A DNA stretch of 64,000 nucleotides from Diphasiastrum complanatum (Eukaryota; Streptophyta; Lycopodiopsida; Lycopodiales; Lycopodiaceae), in the NCBI GenBank assembly GCA_029204225.1, contig CM055095.1, positions 64,117,087-64,181,086 on the forward strand. The letters run 5' to 3'. The stretch's first letter is position 1. Each line of letters opens with the position of its first letter. Shown piece after piece: positions 32,951 to 42,593 of the stretch. The notes under the pieces were generated by a model. That model did not search any database. It saw nothing but the letters and a program-made list of their open reading frames with translations, and was not told the DNA's origin. The position numbers were made by a program, and so were the translations under genes.

Positions 32951-33985
32951 TTGTAGCTCTATTATTTTATTTTTAACAGTTTGATATCATGTTCCGTGTT
33001 TGGTGGCCAGATGGTCAAACATTGTATTCAGACCATTTTCCATATTATATCCAGTGTTGGACGTACTTTATTCGCTGCACATTGTGTATTTGTCAATTTA
33101 TAACTATGATGCTTTGTTTTCAATTTTATTTCGAATGGTATGTGCGTATTTTCAATTAGTTTTAACTGCAGAGACTGATAGCAGATGCACAACACAGAAA
33201 TACAACCCCTTTTATAGCATTTCATAAACATACATATTACACTATATTATACCAGACATGCGTTGCACAAAAAACACATTGAATATTAATTCAACAGTGG
33301 TATCAAAATAACAATACGTATCCCGCCACATACGGTTGGGGCTATTCTTTACACCGTGTTAAACACTAAATGTTGCCTCATCTTATGTCAAAAACTACAT
33401 AACAACAGCCAGCCACATATGGTTGGATCCTATCCATTCTAAACATTCCTACGGATCCTCCACAGACTCCTCGCCCTCCTCAGGTGCATTGTTCTGTCGC
33501 TCTTGCTCTGCCTCCCGGTTATCCCGATGGCGAGCAGTCCTTTCTCTGACCATGATGAGTTACCGTCATGTGAAGTTCATTCCAATCTGCTCATCCAAAT
33601 CCAGCTTGACAGTGGGGGCAGGGGGCACAGCTGGGTGCTCCGACTTCGGATTTCTCTACCGAGCTTGTCACAACATCTCTGCAATGTCTGCCTCTTACTT
33701 CTGATGCCTTTCGTTGTTCCTTCGGACATCTTCCTCGAGCTTCCTCTTGGCTTCACCCTCAGGCCTCGGTGGTATGCGCTCCGCCATCTCACGACACCTT
33801 GTTTCTCGAACTAGCTCTCACAGCCTCTCAATGGCTCTCACTGGCTCTCTCACAGCCTCTCGCTGGGTCTGTGACACAGCCTCTCACAATGCCTCTCTCT
33901 CACAGCCTCGTGAGTGCCTATTTAACCCCGCAGCCTGTTCCCCCACGTGTAGTTGTTGATGATCCCTCCATGTGCCCTTGGACCT
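32951..33985. other. No gene recognised
   Basis: Probably the 3' flank of the hAT element. A repeated CTCTCACAGCCTCTC phrase occurs around 33805-33905. Frames here are short and show no domain. Confidence 0.5.
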
Positions 33986-33989
33986 GCCC

Positions 33990-34235
33990 CCATTTGTTGC
34001 TCTCCCATGTGCTACACTCCCATTGGCCCCATGGCCTACTCCTCCACAGTGCCCATGTGCTACTATACCTACCCCATGTATTGCTCCCCCACATGCTGCA
34101 CTCCGATTGGGTCCGTGGTCTGCTCTCCCACAGTGCCCATGTGACGGTGTACCTGTCCAGATTTGCGGCTCCCCCACATGCTGCACTCCCATTGACCCCA
34201 AGGTCTGCTCCCCCACAGTGCTCCCTGTACAGTCC
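33990..34235 (+). repeat. Tandem repeat, unit about 83-87 bp
   Basis: The phrase CACATGCTGCACTCCCATTG recurs, with changes, at about 34005, 34090 and 34177, and CCCACAGTGCCCATGTG recurs at about 34047, 34129 and 34214. This gives nearly three copies. Frames rich in Cys and Pro here are translations of the repeat. Confidence 0.78.
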
Positions 34236-34356
34236 CTTTGTACAGTCCCTCCTTTTTTCTAAACCCTAACACTTTTTTTTCTAAATTCTTTACCCTAAAT
34301 TATCCTAGTAAAAGGGGCTTTTAATAAATAAAAATAAAAAAATAAAAAAAACTATT

Positions 34357-34403
34357 ATTATGGTGCCGCCCTGGTACCGCGGGTCTGAGGGCGGCACCAT
34401 AAT
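34357..34403. repeat. Perfect inverted repeat, 16-bp arms
   Basis: ATTATGGTGCCGCCCT (34357-34372) pairs perfectly with 34388-34403 around a 15-base loop that itself contains GGTACC. In single-stranded form this gives a strong GC-rich hairpin. Confidence 0.93.
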
Positions 34404-34413
34404 GGCGGTACCA

Positions 34414-34442
34414 CCATTATGGTACCGACGGTACCATAATGG
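34414..34442. repeat. Perfect palindrome, 14-bp arms
   Basis: CCATTATGGTACCG, one central A, then its exact reverse complement. It lies 10 bases after the previous inverted repeat and shares the GGTACC and CCATTAT words with it. Confidence 0.93.
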
Positions 34443-34466
34443 CAGTACCATGGGGTACTATGATAT

Positions 34467-34467
<1 letters not shown>

Positions 34468-34539
<72 letters not shown>
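34468..34539. repeat. (TA)n microsatellite
   Basis: A pure TA run of about 70 bp directly after the palindromes. Confidence 0.97.
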
Positions 34540-34542
<3 letters not shown>

Positions 34543-34712
34543 ATATTTTAGAGAGAGAGTGTAAGGGTGGTGTTGACCCAGTCTACAACCCTATGTCACA
34601 CCTAGACCCTACTCTTTGTTTATTCGTGCATACAATACATTTGCACACACATACAAGCCTATTTTTTTTACTACACATACACAAGCTCACACATGTCCTA
34701 ATTCAAATCAAG

Positions 34713-34713
<1 letters not shown>

Positions 34714-34796
<83 letters not shown>
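34714..34796 (+). repeat. (CT)n microsatellite
   Basis: A pure run, with further short TCTC runs to about 34930. Leu-Ser-rich frames here are artefacts. Confidence 0.97.
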
Positions 34797-34799
<3 letters not shown>

Positions 34800-34931
34800 G
34801 CATTCCAAGATCTCTCTCTGTCTCTCTCGCATCAGGCGAGTCTCTCTCTTCTCTCAGGTCTCTCTCTCTCTGGATCGCGAGCAGCAGCATGCCGGTCTCT
34901 CTCTCGCGAGCAGGCGGGTCTCTCTCTCATG

Positions 34932-35467
34932 ATTCATTTCAACCAAAGAAAGGCTCAAATCTTTTCCCTCTGTTTTCGGTTTCAAAAGATTCAGTCTGTT
35001 TTGAAATCAACCATTATGTGATCATATGTAAAAACGTATTTAGCAAAGAGGCTTTTTAAGGGGGGTCAAAAGCAGTGCAATTGCTACTAATCTCGTATGT
35101 TTCTAAAGTCTGGTCAATATCTAGCTAATTTTTAACAATAATTCAAGAGTTCCTATTATCGACTAATTTGTAACTATTTTGCAGCAACCTGGATGCTCTT
35201 TAGTACTATGCTTTTGTTTGTGAAGGCGTATGAGAAGTTGAATATGGTTTAGATGCACTAATTCTGCCAGTCATAAATTTGCCCGGGCCCACTTCAATGT
35301 CTTTTATTGGCTATCTCACATTGTCCCAGAATTTGGAACCATTTAGCATTCAAATTACGCACAGTTCAGAATTCGGTGAAGTCATCCCTTTTGAAAGTCT
35401 GGTTCAGTTTATTCATTTCATCAACGATTTGAACTTTCTTGGTAACAAAACATCAGTTTACGAGAAT
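34932..35467. other. No gene recognised
   Basis: The small plus-strand frame at 35279 runs on into LTR-D and shows no domain. Confidence 0.55.
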
Positions 35468-36206
35468 TGTGAAAAATGCAAAAATAAGCTTGGTAGAGGC
35501 CAGAAATATTGTATATAGATAAACACGCATGTGTGGAGCCTGTTCCCACGTATGAAAATAGTGTACTTGTCATGGACCATAATCATATAGATTGTACATA
35601 TGATTTAATTCAAGTTCTAGTGCCTAAAAAGGCCAAAAACTAGTTTTCTAGACATATGACACATGGCATCAATCTATTGATTGCATGAGCCACATCCTTT
35701 GGTTAGGTGTCATATCTTATGTGTAGAGGACAACTCACACGTGTGGAATAAGCTGAAGTAGGCGAATTCAAGTAGATCTCCATATAGAAGAAAAATGGAC
35801 CAAAAGTGCTCAAAATATTTGTCCAAGTGTCTGTTCGCATGATGAATCATCATATGACAAAGCACCTTCACACATGTGGGATCAGAGGGATCATCAGTAT
35901 CACGAGCTCCCACTTATTGTATATATAGAGCCACATCTGGCCATAATCATTGTGAGACACCAATCTTGGTTTTGGAAGCAATTTTGAGTGATTCTTTCCA
36001 TTTGTCTACATTTGTTTTGATTGTTTTGAGGTTCTATCAATGTGTACTTGATTTTCAGGTTGGAGTTTGTACTCAGAGAGTGTTTCACACGTGTGAAATC
36101 AGAAAGTACACCTACCTTCAATTAATGATTGTTCTTGTTAGGATTTTGTGTCTAGAATTGATCTAGATTGATCTTAATCTCAAGTAGATTGATAGATCAA
36201 GTAATT
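35468..36206 (+). repeat. LTR-D, truncated at its 3' end
   Basis: About 740 bp match the complete LTR-D at 61167-61996, starting at TGTGAAAAATGC. The last 75-80 bases are missing; the sequence jumps at GTAATT into Copia-5 pol. It keeps a TATA-like box (TATATATAG, about 35919-35928) and two CACACGTGTG palindromes (35736-35745 and 36086-36095). With the 3' end lost, no target duplication can be tested. Confidence 0.9.
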
Positions 36207-37155
36207 GGGTTGTAGAGCCTATACACACATGTTCCGTTCGAGTAGCCGACCATGATTGTTTGCTCTGATTTGTCATCGAGCTTGCTTCTTTTTTCTTTTG
36301 GAATGTGCTTGTATGCTGCACATCCAAACACTCGTACGTATGACAGATCAGCCTTTCTGCCTGTCCACATTTCGTATGGTGTTTTGTTTTTCAGCGCTGT
36401 CATTGTTGATCTGTTCTGCAGGTGTACTGCTGCAGCTATTGCCTCAGTCCAGAACTGACTTGGCATTTGAGCCTTTGCCATCATGCATTTGGCTCCTTCG
36501 ACTAGCCTTTTGTTTCTTCTTTCTGCAACGTCGTATTCTGGTGTGTATGCAGGATTGAACTGGTGTTCTATCTCCTGTTCTTTGCTTTTGTATTCACCTT
36601 TGTTGTCAGATCTCAGGATCTGTATCTTTTTTGAGGTGTGTCGCTCTACAAATGCCACGAACTTCTTGAAGGAATCAAACACTTCAGATTTCTTCTTTAA
36701 GTAGTAGATCGTGGTCATCCGGTTGTAATCATCTATGAACGTCAAAAAATACCTCGAACCTGAGAGCGAATCCATCTTCATCGGTCCACATACATCAGAG
36801 TGGATGAGCTCAAAAACTTTTTTGGCTCTTATTCCCTCATGCGTGAATGGATTTCGATGTTGCTTGCCTTTTTGGGCTTTGCAGAACTCGGTTTCGGGCC
36901 TTGAAATCTTGAGACCTGTGACTATGTCTTTTTTGCTCATGTCATACAGGCTTCGCATGTTCAGATGATATATTCTCCTATGTCAGATCTGATCTTCATT
37001 TTCTGATGCATTTAATATGCTATAAGAGTTGCTGATCATCTTGGCCTGGTAGAGGTTTCCTTCTTTGCATCCGACCGTTAGCAACTTGTTTGTCATCTTC
37101 TCGATCATGCGGCATGTGTTGTCATCGAACAAAATTCGAATGCCAAGATCTGCCT
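36207..37155 (-). pseudogene. Copia-5 integrase
   Basis: The 253-residue frame (36197-36958) plus upstream sequence to about 37150 reads DNTCRMIEKMTNKLL, then a stop, HRRIYHLNMRSLYDMSKKDIVTGL, and a core with LIHSDVCGPMKMDSLSGSRYFLTFIDDYNRM, LRSDNKGEYKS and TPEYDVAERRNKRL, ending in MVGYSNGTCVYRLYNPI. Residues D, D and E are kept, but the zinc domain is altered (FCKAQKGKQ instead of a CxxC). This copia lineage is distinct from Copia-1, -2 and -4. The frame stops at the LTR-D junction, so reverse transcriptase is lost. Gag of the same lineage lies at 44890-45960, on the far side of Gypsy-3. Confidence 0.87.
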
Positions 37156-38131
37156 TCTTGGAGACAGACAGACAGACTCAGTATGAGCATTCTAAGTGGC
37201 TGATAGGACGTCGGAAGAGATTTCATGAAGTACATCAGCTATTGTGGTGCTAGGACCTGGTGCTCCTGTCCTGATGCAACGAGCTGAGCGAAGATCGTTC
37301 TGATCTTCTCAACATTGTAGGGTCGAAGATCTTGCGTAGTATAGCCCTCCCGCCTGTCAACAAGGGTTAGATCACTGGATAGGTACCTAGCTATGCATAG
37401 ATGTTATTTTTAGTTAGTTTTTTACTTTCTCCCTTAACTCTACTCTCCACTAACACTACTCTCCCTTAACTATACTCCTCTACACTAACATTCATCATGA
37501 TTGTAGGTGAAAGGAAGTGGATGATTAGAAAAGATGGAGGGAAAGGAAGATAGAAGAGAGAGATAGAGGGAGGCTGGGGGTTAGCTCAAATGCACATTAT
37601 ACTGGCTAAATGAGAAACATAAACTATTGAAACCAAAAAGCATGAACTTCAAAGCAATAAACAACAAGAGCAATAGCAAGCATTGAATTGCAAATGAGGA
37701 TGTTTCTCTTCCAAAATTTGGTAGAGTTTTCTCCTTCTCATTAGGCATGCAAATAGAGTACAAATGGTGCCTTTTTATAAAATGGAGAAGACCCTTGCCC
37801 CTCAATCCTATTGGCTAATATTCACAATGATCCTATCGATTCATCTTGGACCCAACTTGATCCAAGGGTCCACAAAAAGTACATTGGTAATCACAAGATT
37901 TATGTGAGTCCCAATTTGGACCCAACTCTAAAAAGTAATCTCTAAGTTTAAAAATGACTTTGGGCCTCTAGTTTTATTTTGATTCTAAGGCCCAAGTCAA
38001 GTTTATTTATTTACAACTTTACTTGCGTGCTCATTGGGCCATGGGCTTACGCGCGCAGGATGCCATGCCCTCGCAACACATTTTATTGAATGATTTTATT
38101 TATTTACACTTTGTTGGGAATACCCCCAACA
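37156..38131 (-). repeat. Putative 3' LTR of Gypsy-3 and flank
   Basis: In minus orientation the segment starts TGTTGGGGGTATTCCCAACA at 38131, a typical LTR start with a built-in inverted repeat. The other end is not defined; it lies somewhere between about 37160 and 37320. No second copy of this LTR is present in the window, so the call rests on position and the TGTTGGG start. A small minus-strand frame at 37581-37805 shows no domain. Confidence 0.45.
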
Positions 38132-38177
38132 ATACCCACCGCCTGAAGTAGTGCCGGTCCCTTGACACTCTGCCGAT

Positions 38178-39582
38178 TTAGTAGAGCGTTTTCTTCGCCG
38201 GCCTTTGCTGGATGAGGTAGGTGGTGACGTCCTCCATAAAGTTGAGGAGGTCCAATTTCTTCAAGTCTTTTGGCGTGTGAACAGACTTGTGGGCCCCCCG
38301 CAACCAATCTTGGTCGACCCATGTTTGGAATCGGCGTGTCCATGGATCACCCTGAAGTGCAGCTCGATAATAGATATGAGCTATTGGCAGCTGATCTTCA
38401 ATTTTGTCTGAAGGTAGCGCCTTATTAACATCAAAGAATATGGATGGGAGAAAATTGTCCCATTTAGTTTCGATCTCCATTAGATGTTCCAAGTCTCGGG
38501 TGTAAGTGGCTACAGCGCAGACTGTTGGATCAGGACAATTTATATATTGGTTGGCGAACGCGGTGAGAGCCCTTCTGGCATCTACATCCGTAGTCCACCC
38601 ATATTTTGATGGTATTACCGGCCAATTGAAATTCTGTAGCGTGATCTTGTCCAGAGGGGTCCCGCATTCCGCCCATTTGGATCTTCGTGGACATGGCAAG
38701 AAGTGCACGTTCACCCGTAATTGTTGTGGACTCGTCACATAGGCCCTGATGGCCGCAGGGTCTCTTTCAAACAACTGTTGATGCCACTCTGGTTGTGGTT
38801 GGAGGGCAGGTAATACTTGCAGTTTGTTGGCCTTGATTGTCTGAGCAAAAAATGATATCTGCCAGCTGCCCTTTGATGACTCGTGAGAATACTTTGATGA
38901 AAATTCGTTGATTTTCTCCTCCATGGACTTTGGTCTTCAGAAGGTCCGGCTGGCAGATATTGTGCGCGAACCTATGGATGATGTGGCTTGGCTTTGGCTG
39001 GTAGTTGCGCCTCGGCCCTGGTCTCGTGTCTCAACAGCCGTATCCGTCTGTCCTTGGTCCTGGCCTTTGGACCCTTGACCTTGTTGAAATCCCCCTGCTG
39101 CCTGCTGGCTCTGGTCTTGGCTTATACTGGCCTATGCAGCGTCAAAAGTAGGTGGCGATGGAATTATCACGGGGGTGGGCTGGGCCTTGGTTTTCATGAA
39201 TTTCTGGTAGGCCTTGAGGGCTTGCTTGGCCTGGGCGAGCTCATGCATTGCGCTTGTCCGATATTTGTTGAACTCTACCTGGTAGTTGTTTAAGGTTTGG
39301 TTATAAACCTGCACTTGACGCCGTAGAAGATTCATTTTTGATTGAGAAATCGGCCTTGAGTTCGGTGCAGGTTGAGCTAACCAGACGAGCTTTTCTTCTT
39401 GTAAGGCTTTGACCTCCATCCTCAGGCGCGTATTCTCTGCTTCCAAAAGGTTTAGTTGAGCCCGGATGGGAGCAAGCCATTGGGACGCTTCAGATTGAAG
39501 CTCCCGCACCTTCGTGGATGCCTCTATCAGCACTTTGGAGAGGCTTTGGATATAGTTGTTGAGGCCCTCCTCTTTCTTCTGC
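38178..39582 (-). pseudogene. Unrecognised long ORF downstream of Gypsy-3 integrase, coiled coil plus unknown domain
   Basis: The minus strand is readable in a single frame from the Copia-3 junction (QQQKKEEGLNNYIQSLSKVL) through 39533-39132 and 38924-38178, about 460 residues, with only two stops, a TAG near 39130 and a TGA near 38940. The N-terminal third is rich in Glu, Lys, Gln and Leu in heptad-like spacing (LLEAENTRLRMEVKALQEEK) and should form a coiled coil. A Gln/Gly/Ser-rich linker follows. The C-terminal 250 residues (from MEEKINEFSSKYSHE, through EWHQQLFERDPAAIRAYV and IAHIYYRAALQGDPWTRRFQTWVDQDWLRG) match no family I can name. No signal peptide or membrane segment is evident. It may be the extra ORF of an Athila/Tat-type element or the gag of another element. 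Confidence 0.6.
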
Positions 39583-40197
39583 TGCTGAATTCACACGTGT
39601 GTGGTCGCCCTACACATATACTTTTGATCTCCTATGCCCAATAATACCATAAAGATCAGACTAGCATTGGTTGACAATAGGAAAGCTGATCATACAAAAA
39701 ATATTATTGTGTTACAAGCAAGATCTGTCAGCAAAACAGAAGACTAAGCATCATAAATGCCTCTACTCGGCTAGAGAGAGAAAATAGGAAGTACAAAACT
39801 CATGGAGAGAGAGAGAGGGCACAAAGAGCTTGTCTCCAAATTTGCATTACACACAAATTTCATCATTTTCTCAATGAGAGTACATCACATATATATAGAT
39901 CCATGGACTCTCCTCCTTCTTTGAGTTGAATTGGAGTTGTGAATCCACCTCTCAAGCTATCTAGACTTATCCAAGCCACCTCACTATGTCTAATTGTGCC
40001 ACCTAGTCTTTTCATACATTAAATGTGGCTGTAAAGTACAAATGGCAATTCCTATGGTAGATCGAGTTTCTACTTCTACCTACCTTGAATATTTTATTCT
40101 AAGATGGGTCTTTACTAAGCCAAAAGAGCTCAATTCATCTTTGGCATTTTTAGGACCCCTACTCACAACATTAGATAGATTTTTTAATATTTTGGCA
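39583..40197 (-). repeat. 3' LTR of Copia-3
   Basis: About 615 bp, colinear with the complete Copia-2 5' LTR at 53447-54059 and lacking the 72-bp deletion seen in the Copia-2 3' LTR. It carries CACACGTGTG at 39592-39601. Confidence 0.9.
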
Positions 40198-41137
40198 CTC
40201 CTAAAAATGTGTGGATCAAGCATTGATCTTGAGATAAGACCAAGATTAGACCTATGCTTTGAGAAGGCACTTTTGCAAAGTGGCTTTGTGAGAAGATCAA
40301 CAATACATGAAGATGTGTCGACGTGTTCTAAGTTGATTTCACCTCCAATGAGCTTTTCCCTTACAAAATGGTGTGCCACTTCTATATGCTTGCTTCTTGC
40401 ATGAAAAATAGGATTGTTTGCAAGAGCTTGTGCTGATATGTTGTCACATTTGATAAAGGGAAGATCATCCTCTTTGATGCACTTTAGCTCCATGATTAAC
40501 CTCTTGATCCAAAGGACCTCTTTAGTTGTTGTAGTGAGTGCCTTGTACTCGGCCTCACAAGATGATAGAGATATGGTATCTTGCCTTTTTGAAAGCCAAG
40601 ACACAAGATTGCCTCCAAGAAAGATAGTATATGCATTAATAGACTTTTGATCCATTTTATCACTTGCAAAATCGGAATCCGAATAGCCAACAATAGTTAG
40701 ATCTTCATTCTTGTACAATAAACCATAATCTTGAGTAGAAGATACATATCTTAGAACTCTCTTGGCCATATTCCAATGTTGGATCTTGGGATCTTGCATA
40801 GATTGACTCAATTTGTGCTTACAATAGCTCAAATCGGGTCTAGTGATAGTAAGCCAGATTAAAGAGCCTATAAGACTCCTATCAAGTGTGATGTCCTCGA
40901 AGGATCTTTCATCACCTTTAATAGGATCTTTTACATGTTGCTCCCTGGGAGTATCTATGCCTTTACAATTTTGCATATTGAATTTTCTCAACATAGAAAA
41001 GACATATCTAGATTGACAAATAAAAGCATACTCTTCATGAAAATCAATCTCAAGGCCCAAAATGTAATGGATCTCTCCTAGATCTTGCATTTTAGATTCT
41101 TTTTCGAATGCATCTTTGGTTTCTTGAACTAGCATCA
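39583..41137 (-). mobile_element. Copia-3, 5'-truncated copia element of the Copia-2 family
   Basis: It consists of a full 3' LTR (39583-40197, matching the 613-bp Copia-2 LTR) and the adjoining RNase H and partial reverse transcriptase. It breaks off at about 41137, just after the YVDD region would begin, and joins the Gypsy-3 region. The left LTR edge begins TGCTGAATTC where Copia-2 has TGATGAATTC. Everything upstream, including 5' LTR, is missing, so no target duplication can be tested. Confidence 0.88.
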
Positions 41138-41138
41138 A
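40200..41138 (-). pseudogene. Copia-3 reverse transcriptase end and RNase H
   Basis: The 352-residue frame (40080-41138) starts just downstream of the YVDD site with VQETKDAFEKESKMQDLGEIHYILGLEIDF, continues through MAKRVLRYVSSTQDYGLL, and has a full RNase H (GYSDSDFASDKMDQKS, SLSSCEAEYKAL, DNISAQALANNP, HFVREKLIGGEI). The frame is unbroken to its end. The normal stop after SMLDPH is altered, so the frame runs on through the polypurine tract into the LTR for about 40 more residues. Without the active site it has no polymerase function. Confidence 0.9.
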
Positions 41139-41411
41139 CTGGTAATCAGCTTCATCCAGGCTTGATCTGACTGTTGGTGGTTGTATGGAAGTTCTGATGG
41201 ATTCTTGATAGTAGATCCATCAGTCAGTCTGATGATCTGCTTCTTTTTTTATCCTATCTAGATTTGGATCCTCCTTGGATTCTGATGGATTTCTCCAATC
41301 TTGCCAGATCTGGCTAAATTTTGATGGATCTAGCTTGATCTCCTTAGATCTAACGGTGATGGCTTAGCAAATTAGCTTTTTGTAACGTGACACCCCCAAT
41401 CTGGATCTGTC
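41138..41411 (-). other. Spacer between Copia-3 and Gypsy-3 integrase
   Basis: The last 33 codons before the Copia-3 junction are open on the minus strand (RLTDGSTIKNPSELPYNHQQ) and may be the start of the ORF at 38178-39582. The part next to integrase has several stops. Confidence 0.4.
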
Positions 41412-42587
41412 TTACTGTGGTGGCCAGTACTTGTGCAACCGGCTACCATTGATGGGAGTGTCGAATGGCGTCCCATCTAGATTTTCTAAGTTCACGGCTC
41501 CATGATTAAGAATTTCCTTGATCTTATAAGGACCTTCACCAGTGAATTTTAACTTTCCCTTAATCGCCTTGGTTTTATACATCAAGACCAAATCTCCTGA
41601 ATAAAGATCCTTCTTTTGTAATCTACGATCATGCCAAGTGTTGTGTCTTTCCTTTTCAGCTGCCAATGCATGCACAACTAGTAAGCATGTTTCACAGAGT
41701 TTATGCAGAGCTTCGTGGCGTAGCTGTAGAGATTTGGACTCATTAAGATGTTGCGCGGTGGCAATCCTTAATGAAGGAACTAAAAACTCTACTGGCATCA
41801 CAACATCCTGACCATATACCAATTGGAAGGGTGTTTGATCAGTGCTTCCTTTATATGTTGTCCTGAATGCCCACAATGTAGCATGCAACTTGTGCTCCCA
41901 ATCTGATCTGCTAGCTTCAATTGTTTTCATGATCACGCTACACAGGATCTTATTGGATGATTATTCTTGCCCATTACCATGAGGATAATAAGGCGTATTG
42001 GTTATGTGGATCACGAAGAATTCCTCCAACAGGACCTTGATGGTCTCGTTGATGAAATGGCTTTTGCGATCCCTGACTAGCTTCACCGGGCATCCGAAGC
42101 GCACAATCATATTTTCATAAAGGAACTTGGCAGTGGTCCTAGCATCAACTAGTCTTGCTGCCTTGGCTTTGACCCATTTGGTGAGGTAGTTTGTGGCTAC
42201 GATTATGTATCAAACCTGAGAACTCCTTGCTGCAGGGTGAATTGGACCAAGATAATCCAATCCCCATTTTTTGAACGGTGCTTGGGCTAAGACTGGGTGC
42301 AATAGGTCATAGTTCAATATCGTTGGTCTCCTTTCCCTTTGGCACACATCGCACTTTTTCAAGTATTCCTCCGTATCTTTATGAATCGTTGGCCACCAAC
42401 ATCCTGATTGCAGGATCTTGCAAACTGTAATGTCAGATGCAAAATGACCCCCACCCATGCCTTCATGTGAAAGCGAAATGATCTGGGTGGTCTCATGAGT
42501 AAGAATACACCGCCAAAAAATTCCATCAAGACCTCTTCGGTACAACTGGTCAGCAATCAGCTGATAAGGTCTAGCCTTCAAGATCAA
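41412..42587 (-). pseudogene. Gypsy-3 integrase
   Basis: The frame 42210-42587 holds the zinc domain (HEGMGGGHFASDITVCKILQSGCWWPTI ... CDVCQRERRP) and the first catalytic Asp region KKWGLDYLGPIHP. Between the frames the sequence reads on with stops (KWVKAKAARLVDA, LVRDRKSHF, PYYPHGNGQ), where the last block would hold the catalytic Glu. The frame 41412-41936 has the core end (WEHKLHATLWAFRTTYKGSTDQTPFQLVYG) and the GPY/F module KLKFTGEGPYKIKEIL with HGAVNLENLDG. It ends without a chromodomain. This tail is typical of the Athila/Tat lineages. Confidence 0.85.
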
Positions 42588-42593
42588 TTTTTG

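Larger units (their letters stand above)
29544..33980 (+). mobile_element. Decayed hAT-superfamily DNA transposon
   Basis: The transposase (about 29901-32950) is recognised by its DUF659 and hAT dimerisation regions. It starts directly beside the Gypsy-2 LTR. I could not identify terminal inverted repeats or an 8-bp target duplication, so the outer limits are approximate. Base composition is richer in G+C than the flanking retrotransposons. No protein can be made because several stops and frame changes interrupt it. Confidence 0.75.

Noticed and set aside
33769-34269. Cys/Pro-rich 166-residue frame that might look like a secreted peptide
   Set aside because: It lies largely in the 83-87-bp tandem repeat and competing frames exist on both strands; no signal peptide is evident.
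34260-34310. Telomere-like AAACCCTAA words
   Set aside because: The heptamer is present only in one or two scattered, imperfect copies, not as an array.
35876-36166. Frame within LTR-D, similar to one at 61689-61889 and 5946-6440
   Set aside because: It is conserved only because the LTR is repeated; no domain and no start context.
39132-39533. A host coiled-coil gene independent of retrotransposons
   Set aside because: It reads in frame with the downstream region through two stops, ends at a putative LTR and lies behind integrase on the same strand, so an element ORF is more likely, though not proven.
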